The position numbers were made by a program, and so were the translations under genes. Below the pieces are notes generated by a model. That model did not search any database and had not been told where the DNA came from. It saw only the letters and a program-made list of their open reading frames with translations. Positions 1 to 7,932 of a DNA stretch of 64,000 nucleotides are shown piece by piece. The DNA is from Geodermatophilus marinus (GTDB lineage: Bacteria > Actinomycetota > Actinomycetes > Mycobacteriales > Geodermatophilaceae): positions 124,001 through 188,000 of the forward strand of contig NZ_QVQH01000008.1 in NCBI RefSeq assembly GCF_003428645.1, written 5' to 3'. Each line of letters begins with the position of its first letter. The stretch's first letter is position 1.

Positions 1-1
1 G

Positions 2-1210
<1,209 letters not shown>

Positions 1211-1220
1211 GCCGGCGCCG

Positions 1221-1568
1221 GTGAGGCCGCTGCCCCGCGAGGTCTTCGAGGACCTCGTCGCCGACGCGCTCGACGAGGTCCCGCCCGAGCTCATGGCGCT
1301 GCTGGACAACGTCGTCGTCCTGGTCGAGGACCGCAACGACGAGGACCCCGAGCTGCTCGGCCTCTACGAGGGCCACGCGCTGACCGAGCGCGGCTGGCAG
1401 TACGGCGGCGCGCTGCCCGACCGGATCATGGTCTACCGGGACCCGATCTGCGCGATGTGCTCGACCGCCGAGGAGGTGCGCGAGGAGGTGACGATCACCG
1501 TCGTCCACGAGATCGCGCACCACTTCGGCATCGACGACGAGCGGCTGCACGAGCTCGGCTGGGGCTGA
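1221..1568 (+). CDS. Zincin-like metallopeptidase family protein
   Basis: A 115-residue protein starting GTG (MRPLPREVFEDLVADALDEV), 10 bases after guaB1 and probably in its transcript. It contains the zinc-protease signature HEIAHHFGIDDERLHELGW: HExxH with a downstream His/Glu region, near the C-terminus. Size and motif match the small actinobacterial metallopeptidase family formerly called DUF1025 (PF06262-like). The start is chosen because the frame upstream runs into guaB1 and this is the first start after its stop. Substrate unknown. The HExxH helix predicts zinc binding, but activity is inferred. Confidence 0.85.
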   Translation: MRPLPREVFEDLVADALDEVPPELMALLDNVVVLVEDRNDEDPELLGLYEGHALTERGWQYGGALPDRIMVYRDPICAMCSTAEEVREEVTITVVHEIAHHFGIDDERLHELGWG

Positions 1569-1612
1569 CGGGGCAGGCACCCGCGGGGCGGGGCCGGGAC
1601 CGCGGCGGCGCG

Positions 1613-1627
1613 TAGCCTGCAGCACCG
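1613..1627 (+). promoter_or_regulatory. Putative leaderless promoter (-10 TAGCCT) for the GroES paralogue
   Basis: TAGCCT at 1613-1618 fits the actinobacterial -10 consensus TANNNT and is followed by exactly 8 bases before the GTG at 1627. There is no convincing Shine-Dalgarno sequence. The same TAGCCT-N8-GTG arrangement precedes the P450 gene at 52668. A leaderless mRNA is inferred. Confidence 0.45.
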
Positions 1628-1956
1628 TGGCTGACGTCAAGGGCTCGGGGCTGCCGATCAAGATGCTGCACGACCGCATCCTCGTGTCGCTGCGCAAGGA
1701 GAACGGCGAGCGGCGCAGCACCGGCGGCATCCTCATCCCGGCCACCGCCCAGGTGGCCAAGCGCCTGGTGTGGGGCGAGGCCCGCGGGGTCGGCTCGAGC
1801 GTGCGGCAGGTGAAGGTCGGCGACCAGGTGCTGTTCTCCCCGGAGGACCAGCACGAGGTCGAGGTGCACGGCGAGGAGCTGGTGATCCTGCGGGAGCGGG
1901 ACGTGCACGCGGTCGCGGCCGAGCGGATCGAGGAGAGCACCGGCCTCTACCTGTGA
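1627..1956 (+). CDS. GroES-family co-chaperonin paralogue
   Basis: A 109-residue Cpn10-fold protein. It shows the GroES order of motifs: DRILVSL near the N-terminus, a mobile-loop-like segment (ERRSTGGILIPA), a glycine turn, KVGDQVLFSPEDQHEVEVHGEELVILRERDVHAV, and a short C-terminal tail. No groEL or canonical groES is nearby, so this looks like the extra stand-alone GroES-like protein found in many actinobacteria rather than the groESL operon copy. Whether it still caps GroEL is unknown. Start GTG with a candidate leaderless promoter directly upstream. It converges on the MarR gene across a palindromic repeat. Confidence 0.85.
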   Translation: MADVKGSGLPIKMLHDRILVSLRKENGERRSTGGILIPATAQVAKRLVWGEARGVGSSVRQVKVGDQVLFSPEDQHEVEVHGEELVILRERDVHAVAAERIEESTGLYL

Positions 1957-1981
1957 CCGCGGGTGCAGGGCGCGGCGCGGG

Positions 1982-2046
1982 CGCGGAAGAGGAAGCTGTG
2001 CCCGCGTCGGGGCGCCCGATACGCGGGTGAGGCATCCTTTCCCGCG
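1982..2046. repeat. 65-bp palindromic intergenic repeat, family B copy 1
   Basis: An imperfect inverted repeat centred near 2014 with arms CGCGGAAGAGGAAGC and GCATCCTTTCCCGCG. Copies of the same length and layout lie at 10702-10766 and 24794-24858. This copy sits between the convergent groES-like and marR genes, so it could act as a two-way terminator. No U-tract is visible. Confidence 0.7.
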
Positions 2047-2077
2047 GCCGGCGGCGGGTCAGCGGGCCGGCGGCGGG

Positions 2078-2545
2078 TCAGCAGACGGGCGGCCCGGAGG
2101 CCCGCGCGTGCCCGGCGACCACCCCGGTCGCCTCCTGCAGGAACCGGCGGACGACGGCCAGCTCGGCCTCGTCGAAGTCCCCCATCACCGCCACCAGGTC
2201 GCGCTGCAGCCCGCCGAAGAACTCGGCCCCGGCGCTCATCGCGCTGTCGGAGATCTCCAGGGCGACCCGCCGGCGGTCCTCCGGGTCGCGCACCCGGCGC
2301 ACGTGCCCGACCCGCTCCAGCCGGTCGACCAGCGCCGTCACCGACGCCGAGCTCAGCTCGACCGCCGACCCCAGCGCGCCGGCGGTCAGCGCCTGACCCC
2401 GGCGGGCGGCGTCCATGATCGCCACCAGCGCCCGCACGTCGGTGCGGCCGAGGCCGTGCAGCTCGGCGAAGCGCGCCGCCACCGCGTCCAGCTCGACGTT
2501 CAGCCGCCGGAGCAGCAGCGCGATCTCCGCCCGCGGATCGTCCAC
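2078..2545 (-). CDS. MarR-family transcriptional regulator
   Basis: 155 residues. It has a MarR winged-helix domain: helices around LRRLNVELDAVAARFAELHGL, recognition helix VELSSASVTALVDRLERVGHV, and the wing VRDPEDRRRVALEIS. The GTG at 2545 is preferred over the ATG at 2575 because GGAGGAGG lies just upstream of it. It is divergent from an MMPL-type exporter, and a perfect inverted repeat lies in the shared promoter. It is therefore likely the ligand-responsive repressor of that exporter and of itself (inference). Ligand unknown. Confidence 0.88.
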   Translation of the reverse strand: MDDPRAEIALLLRRLNVELDAVAARFAELHGLGRTDVRALVAIMDAARRGQALTAGALGSAVELSSASVTALVDRLERVGHVRRVRDPEDRRRVALEISDSAMSAGAEFFGGLQRDLVAVMGDFDEAELAVVRRFLQEATGVVAGHARASGPPVC

Positions 2546-2567
2546 CCGCTCCCCACCTCCTCCGTGG

Positions 2568-2597
2568 TTGCGCACCCCGCTGCCCCCACCCTACTGT
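2568..2597 (+). promoter_or_regulatory. Predicted promoter of the MMPL exporter gene
   Basis: TTGCGC (2568-2573), an 18-base spacer and TACTGT (2592-2597) form a plausible sigma70-type promoter reading toward the exporter. The last base of the -10 box is the first base of the inverted repeat described next. Confidence 0.5.
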
Positions 2598-2611
2598 CTC
2601 GAACATCGAGA
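2597..2611. promoter_or_regulatory. Candidate MarR operator (TCTCGA-ACA-TCGAGA)
   Basis: A perfect 6-3-6 inverted repeat in the 92-bp gap between the divergent marR and MMPL genes, right at the expected transcription start of the exporter. Size and symmetry are typical for a MarR dimer site. Binding is inferred from position and symmetry. Confidence 0.65.
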
Positions 2612-2637
2612 TGATCGCCGATCGAGGGAACCTGCCC

Positions 2638-4746
2638 ATGTCCCGGCTGCGCTGGCTGCTCCCCGCCCTCGTCCTGCTCCTCTGGCTCGGTGCGGCCGGA
2701 CCGCTCGGGTCGCTGAGCGGCCAACTCACCGGCGTCCAGGAGAACGACACCGCCGCCTTCCTGCCCGACAGCGCGGAGTCGACCCGCGTGGCGGAGCTCC
2801 AGCAGCAGTTCTCCCCCACGCAGGCCATCCCGGCCCTCCTGCTGTGGGAGGGGGACGGGCCGCTGGACCCCGCGACGCTGCAGCAGGTCGGCGCCCGGGC
2901 CCAGGAGGCCGCCGCGGTCGCCGAGGAGGCCGGCGCGCTGGCCGGCCAGGTCTCCCCGCCGATCCCCTCCGCGGACGGCGAGGCGGTGCAGGTGGTCCTG
3001 CCGCTGAGCCCGGAGCTCGGCGACGAGATCGTCGACGTGGTCGAGGACCTGCGCGCCACCATCCCCGTCGAGGGCACCGACACCTACGTCACCGGGCCCG
3101 GCGGCATCTTCGCCGACTTCGCCAACGGGTTCGCCGGCATCGACGGCCTGCTGCTGCTGGCCGCGTTCGGCGTCGTCCTGCTCATCCTGCTGGTGGTCTA
3201 CCGCAGCCCGATCCTGCCGTTCCTGGTCATCGGCACCGCGGGGCTGGCGCTGACCGCGGCCAACGCGGTCGCCTACCTGCTGGCCGACGCCGACGTCATC
3301 ACCGTCAACGGCCAGAGCCAGGGCATCGCCGCGATCCTGGTCGTGGGTGCGGCCACCGACTACGGCCTGCTGCTGGTGGCCCGGTTCCGCGAGGAGCTGC
3401 ACCAGGAGCGGTCGCGGTACGCGGCCATGCGGACCGCGCTGCGCCGCTCGTGGGAGCCGATCACCGCATCCGGGGCGACCGTCGTCCTGGGCGTGCTGTG
3501 CCTGCTCCTCTCCGACCTGGCCTCCAACCGCGGGCTCGGCCCGGTCGCGGCGGTCAGCGTGACCTTCTCCGTGGTCGCCGCGCTCACCTTCCTGCCGGCC
3601 GCCCTGGTCCTGCTCGGGCGGGCCGCGTTCTGGCCGTTCCGGCCCCGCTACGGCGACCAGGGCCGGGAGGGCCGCCTGTGGCGGTGGGTCGCCGGCGTCG
3701 TCGGGCGCCGGCCGCGGCGGGTGCTGGCGATCAGCACGCTGGCCCTGGTGGCCGCGGCCGTGTTCGCCCCGACCTACGACGCCGAGGGCATCACCTTCAG
3801 CGACGCCATCCGTGGCGAGTCCAACGGCGTCGCCGGGCAGGAGGCGCTGGCGCGGCACTTCGACGCCGGCGTGGCCAGCCCCGCGATCGTCATCACGCCG
3901 GAGGACGCCTGGCCCGCGGTCGCCGAGGCGGCCGCCGCCGTCGACGGCGTCGCCGAGGTCACCCCGTTCACCGGCGCCCAGGGGCCGGCGCAGCCCGGCG
4001 CGGGGCCCGTGGTCGTGGACGGGCTGGTCCGGCTCGACGTCACCCTCGACGTCGCGCCCGACAGCACGGAGGCGATCACCGTCGTGCAGGAGCTGCGCAC
4101 GGCGCTGGACGCCGCCGACCCCGAGGCCCTCGTCGGCGGGGACACCGCCAGCAACCTCGACGCCCGCGAGACCGCCGCCCGGGACCTGCGCGTCATCGTG
4201 CCGACCGTGCTCGCGGTGATCACCGTCGTCCTCGCCCTGCTGCTGCGCGCCCTGGTGGCCCCGCTGCTGCTGATCAGCACCGTCGTCCTCAGCGTCGGCG
4301 CGACCGTGGGCGTGGCGGCGCTGCTGTTCGAGAACGTCTTCGGCTTCCCCGGGAGCGATCCGGGCATCCTGCTGATCGGCTTCGTGTTCCTCGTGGCCCT
4401 GGGGATCGACTACAACATCTTCCTCATGACCCGCGCCCGGGAGGAGTCGGTGCGGCACGGCACGAGGGACGGCGTCCTGCGGGCGCTGGCCGTCACCGGC
4501 GGCGTCATCACCTCCGCGGGCCTGGTGCTCGCCGCCACCTTCGGCGCGCTGTCGGTGCTGCCGCTGCTGTTCCTGGTGCAGCTGGCGTTCCTGGTCGGCT
4601 TCGGGGTCCTGCTCGACACCTTCGTCGTCCGCTCGCTGGTCGTCCCCTCGGCGGTGCACCTGCTCGGCGACCGGACCTGGTGGCCGAGCCGGCTGTCCCG
4701 CCGCCGTCCCGAGCCCGAGCGGGAGCGGGAGCTCACCCCGGCCTGA
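2638..4746 (+). CDS. MMPL/RND-family membrane exporter
   Basis: 702 residues with about 12 membrane segments in the RND 1+5, 1+5 pattern. Each half has a long extracytoplasmic loop after its first helix, followed by a helix bundle. The two half-repeats carry matching charged motifs in transmembrane segments, VVGAATDYGLLLVARFREE and LGIDYNIFLMTRAREE, typical of MMPL proton-coupled transporters. ATG 2638 is preferred to ATG 2611 because GAGGG lies about 9 bases ahead and because the upstream ATG lies inside the operator. Control by the divergent MarR suggests a drug or lipophilic-compound exporter. Substrate unknown. Confidence 0.88.
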   Translation: MSRLRWLLPALVLLLWLGAAGPLGSLSGQLTGVQENDTAAFLPDSAESTRVAELQQQFSPTQAIPALLLWEGDGPLDPATLQQVGARAQEAAAVAEEAGALAGQVSPPIPSADGEAVQVVLPLSPELGDEIVDVVEDLRATIPVEGTDTYVTGPGGIFADFANGFAGIDGLLLLAAFGVVLLILLVVYRSPILPFLVIGTAGLALTAANAVAYLLADADVITVNGQSQGIAAILVVGAATDYGLLLVARFREELHQERSRYAAMRTALRRSWEPITASGATVVLGVLCLLLSDLASNRGLGPVAAVSVTFSVVAALTFLPAALVLLGRAAFWPFRPRYGDQGREGRLWRWVAGVVGRRPRRVLAISTLALVAAAVFAPTYDAEGITFSDAIRGESNGVAGQEALARHFDAGVASPAIVITPEDAWPAVAEAAAAVDGVAEVTPFTGAQGPAQPGAGPVVVDGLVRLDVTLDVAPDSTEAITVVQELRTALDAADPEALVGGDTASNLDARETAARDLRVIVPTVLAVITVVLALLLRALVAPLLLISTVVLSVGATVGVAALLFENVFGFPGSDPGILLIGFVFLVALGIDYNIFLMTRAREESVRHGTRDGVLRALAVTGGVITSAGLVLAATFGALSVLPLLFLVQLAFLVGFGVLLDTFVVRSLVVPSAVHLLGDRTWWPSRLSRRRPEPERERELTPA

Positions 4747-5019
4747 GTTCGGCAGCAGGGTGCGACAGATGTGCGTGGGTCCGCCTGGTCCTGCTCACCG
4801 GACGGGGTGGCGTGCAGAGCACCCGGGCTGCGCCCGCCGGGGCGCGCTGGCCTGCCAAGGCTCAGCGACACCAGCTGCCCTTCCACGCGGCCGCCAGGGT
4901 CGACACGCACCGTCGGACGTGGAGCCGGGTCACAGCGCGGCTCCACGTCGGGCGGCGCGGGTTGACCCGCGCCGGAGCGCGCCGACTGGCGCACGACGGA
5001 TCACACCCTGCTGCCGAAC
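4747..5019. repeat. Inverted-repeat-bounded structured intergenic element
   Basis: The non-coding stretch after the exporter is bounded by a perfect 16-base inverted repeat, GTTCGGCAGCAGGGTG at 4747-4762 and its complement at 5004-5019. Inside it are a perfect 11-bp hairpin (GACGTGGAGCC 4916-4926 with 4939-4949) and an 18-of-20-base self-complementary block (GGCGCGGGT-TG-ACCCGCGCC, 4954-4973). No convincing gene is seen on either strand. The left arm begins at the base after the exporter stop. A small non-autonomous mobile element or a structured RNA are both possible; neither is shown. Confidence 0.55.
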
Positions 5020-5075
5020 CCACCCGGCCCGAGGTCGCCCGCTCGCGCCCCGGCCGTCCCGCCCCCCGCCCGCGG

Positions 5076-5149
5076 CCGTGATCTCGGGGTCGTGGCCCCA
5101 CGACACGCGGAGGGCGGCGTGTCCCGGGGCAAGAACCCCATGATCACCG
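5076..5149. repeat. 76-bp palindromic intergenic repeat, family A copy 1
   Basis: A diverged copy of the element also seen at 38935-39011 and 51541-51616. The ends GTGATC...GATCAC form the terminal inverted repeat, and the internal CGTGTCCCGGGGCAAGAA block and the end ACCCCATGATCAC match the other copies. It lies between the convergent exporter and pheA genes. Confidence 0.65.
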
Positions 5150-5223
5150 CGGGAGGGGAGGGGCGGCGGCGGGGGCGAGAGCGGGGCGGGCGGCAGGGGG
5201 CGGGGGCGGGGGGGACGGTGACC

Positions 5224-6162
5224 TCAGGTGCGGCCGGACCGCAGCGCGGCCAGCCAGGCGGCGGCCTCCCCGAAGGCGGCGTCGCTGGCCACCTCCTCCA
5301 CCGGCCGGTTCAGCCGGTCGTCGGCGCGGGGGTAGGAGCCGAGGAACCGGACGTCCTCGCACACCCGGTGCAGGGCCGCCAGCGCCTCGCCCACCCGGGC
5401 GTCGGCGACGTGCCCTTCGCAGTCCAGGGAGAACGAGTAGACCCACAGCCGCTCGCGGGTGGGCCGGGACTCGATGCGGGTGAGGCTGATGCCGCGCACG
5501 GCGAACTCGTGCAGGACGTCGAGCAGCGCGCCGGTGCGGTCGGCGACGACGGCGACCAGCGAGGTCTTGTCGTTGCCGGTCGGCTCCGGCAGCGGCCCGG
5601 GCGGCGCGACCAGCACGAAGCGGGTCACCGCGCCGGGGTGGTCGGCGACGTCCTCGGCGAGGGCGGTCAGGCCGTAGCGGTCGGCGGCGATGGGGGCGCA
5701 GACCGCCGCGTCGACCGCCCCCTCGGCCACCTGCCGCGCCGCCGCCGCGGTCGAGGTCGCCGGCAGGGGGACGACGCCGGGCAGCAGCCGGCCCAGGCTG
5801 CGCGCCGTCTGCGCCAGGGCGTGCGGGTGGCTGGCCACGCTGCCGACGTCGGCGAGCCGGGTACCCGGGCGGGCGGCGAGCACGAACGAGACGCGCAGGA
5901 CCACCTCGCGGGTGATCCACAGCGGCGCACCGTCGGCCAGGCCGTCCATCGTGGCGGGCACCGAGCCCTCGACCGAGTTCTCCAGCGGCACCAGGGCGGC
6001 GTCGGCCGCGCCCTCGCGCACCGCGGCCAGCGCGGCCGGCACGTCCGCGGCCGGGGCGCGGGCCCCCTCGGACGGCGGGACGAGGGTGCGGAGCGCGGCT
6101 TCGGCGAAGGTACCCTCGGGACCGAGGTAGGCGAACCGCGTCGGGGGCCGCGCAGACGGCAT
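5224..6162 (-). CDS. pheA: Prephenate dehydratase
   Basis: 312 residues. It converts prephenate to phenylpyruvate in phenylalanine synthesis. The N-terminal catalytic domain (to about residue 190) begins RFAYLGPEGTFAEAAL and carries the NSVEGSV motif and the conserved TRF motif. The C-terminal ACT domain (about 205-285) has the phenylalanine-binding stretch ISLTRIESRP, which implies feedback inhibition. It is a stand-alone dehydratase with no chorismate mutase domain, as usual in actinobacteria. ATG 6162 gives the standard family N-terminus. It is divergent from the GGDEF gene at 6280. Confidence 0.95.
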   Translation of the reverse strand: MPSARPPTRFAYLGPEGTFAEAALRTLVPPSEGARAPAADVPAALAAVREGAADAALVPLENSVEGSVPATMDGLADGAPLWITREVVLRVSFVLAARPGTRLADVGSVASHPHALAQTARSLGRLLPGVVPLPATSTAAAARQVAEGAVDAAVCAPIAADRYGLTALAEDVADHPGAVTRFVLVAPPGPLPEPTGNDKTSLVAVVADRTGALLDVLHEFAVRGISLTRIESRPTRERLWVYSFSLDCEGHVADARVGEALAALHRVCEDVRFLGSYPRADDRLNRPVEEVASDAAFGEAAAWLAALRSGRT

Positions 6163-6279
6163 CGCAGGCACCTGGCGAGGGTAGTGCGGTCGGGTGGCGA
6201 CGCAGGTCCCACCCGGGGAGCCGCGGCGCACCCGGAAGTCCCGGCCGCACCGGGCGGTCCACCGTCGTGGGAGGGATGC

Positions 6280-7932
6280 GTGACCCCCGGCTCCGAGCAT
6301 CTCACCGAGAGTGATCTGGACGTCGCTCTGCGGCGCCTGCTCCGGGCCGGGGAGCGCGGCGACCCGGCCGCCTTCCTCGCCGAGCACGACCGCGTCGCGG
6401 CCGCCCTCGCCGCGCGCACCGACGAGGCCTGGACCGCCTGGCGGCACGTCCTGGACGCCCGCCGGGGCCTGCTGCTCGCCGACCCCGAGGCCACCGCCAC
6501 CGCGCTCACCGCGGCCCACGCGGCGCTCGACTCCTGCCTGCCGACGGCCCGCACCGCGCTCACCCTGGCCCACCTGGCCCACGTCGAGGCGACCGCCGAC
6601 CGCGTGGACGCCGCGATGCTCCTGGCGATCGACGCCAGCCTGCTCACCGAGCACCAGCCGGGCGAGCCGACGCGGGACCTGCACGAGGCCCACCGCTGGC
6701 TGTCGCTGACCCTGGCCGCCCTGGACCTCGAGGAGCTGGCCGTGGCCCAGGCGCTCACCGGGTCCCGGGAGGCGCAGGCGCTGCCGGACGAGGAGGACCG
6801 GTGGCGGCTGCTGCAGCTGTGCGCCCAGCAGCAGGCCGAGCTGTCCCAGACCCTGCACCGGCGCGGCGAGACCGGCCGCTCCCGGGAGCTCGCCACCGCG
6901 GCGGTCACCTGCGCCGAGGGCGCCCGGGCGCTGGACGTGGAGCCCGACCCGGCCGACGGCGACCTGCTCGACGTCGTCCAGGCGTGGGCGATCGCCGGCC
7001 AGGGCGACGTGGCCGGGGCCCTCGGCCCGATGCGGCGGGCGCACCGCCGCATCAGCGGGGACGGCGGGGTCTGGCTGCGCGGGTACGCCGACCTCGCCCT
7101 CGCCCGCGTGCTGACCCGGCTGGACCGGTCCCAGGCCGGGGGCGGGCACGCCGCGGAGGCCACCGACCTGCTCGTCGACGCCGCCGGGGCCTTCGCCGCC
7201 ACCGCCGACCGCCGCCGCTACCGCCAGTGCCTGCTCGAACTCGGCCAGGGCACCGCGGCCATGGGCCGCCCGGCCGAGGCGCTGCACTGGCTGGAGGCCT
7301 ACCGCGCCGACAGCGGACGCGCGCACGCCCGCGGCCGCGAGCTGTGGGCGGACATGTTCGTCCGGCGCAGCCGCCTGCGGGAGGCCGAGCGGCAGACGGC
7401 GGTCCTGCGCCGGCACGCGCTCGAGGACCCGCTCACCGGACTGGGCAACCGGCGCAGCGCCGAGCGCCGGCTGGGCGGCCTGCGCCTGGGCGAGGAGCCG
7501 CTGTCCCTCGCCGTCGTCGACATCGACCGCTTCAAGGCGGTCAACGACGACACCTCGCACAGCCACGGCGACGCGGTGCTGCGCCGGGTGGCCGACCTGC
7601 TGCGCGAGCACAGCCGCGCCGAGGACGAGGTCTACCGCTGGGCCGGGGACGAGTTCCTCGTCGTCCTGCCCACGGCGACCGAGAGCCAGGCGCTGGTCGC
7701 CGTCGAGCGGCTGCGGGCCGCGGTGGCCGACGCCGACTGGGGCGACCTGCAGCTGCCCGAGCCGGTGACGGTCAGCATCGGGGTGGCCACCGCGCCGGCA
7801 CCGGACGGCCAGCCGGCCGGCTGGCGGTCGCTGTTCGACGCGGCCGACCTGCACCTGTTCTCCGCCAAGCGCGGCGGCCGCAACCGGGTGCGCGCCCCCG
7901 GCGGGCGCACCGACCCGGAGGGGGCGGCGTGA
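6280..7932 (+). CDS. TPR-like/GGDEF domain protein (putative diguanylate cyclase)
   Basis: 550 residues. The first 380 or so are an all-helical, TPR-like region with alternating Ala/Leu helices and no membrane segment, so it is likely a cytosolic sensor. The C-terminal GGDEF domain (about 385-545) starts LEDPLTGLGNRR and has the metal-binding VVDIDRFKAVND. Its signature is AGDEF at residues 455-459 in place of GGDEF, a substitution found in some active cyclases. An RxxD I-site (RAED) lies five residues before it, which predicts product inhibition by c-di-GMP. GTG 6280 is preceded by GGGAGGG. Its stop overlaps the next start (GTGA), so the two paralogues are translationally coupled. Confidence 0.85.
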   Translation: MTPGSEHLTESDLDVALRRLLRAGERGDPAAFLAEHDRVAAALAARTDEAWTAWRHVLDARRGLLLADPEATATALTAAHAALDSCLPTARTALTLAHLAHVEATADRVDAAMLLAIDASLLTEHQPGEPTRDLHEAHRWLSLTLAALDLEELAVAQALTGSREAQALPDEEDRWRLLQLCAQQQAELSQTLHRRGETGRSRELATAAVTCAEGARALDVEPDPADGDLLDVVQAWAIAGQGDVAGALGPMRRAHRRISGDGGVWLRGYADLALARVLTRLDRSQAGGGHAAEATDLLVDAAGAFAATADRRRYRQCLLELGQGTAAMGRPAEALHWLEAYRADSGRAHARGRELWADMFVRRSRLREAERQTAVLRRHALEDPLTGLGNRRSAERRLGGLRLGEEPLSLAVVDIDRFKAVNDDTSHSHGDAVLRRVADLLREHSRAEDEVYRWAGDEFLVVLPTATESQALVAVERLRAAVADADWGDLQLPEPVTVSIGVATAPAPDGQPAGWRSLFDAADLHLFSAKRGGRNRVRAPGGRTDPEGAA

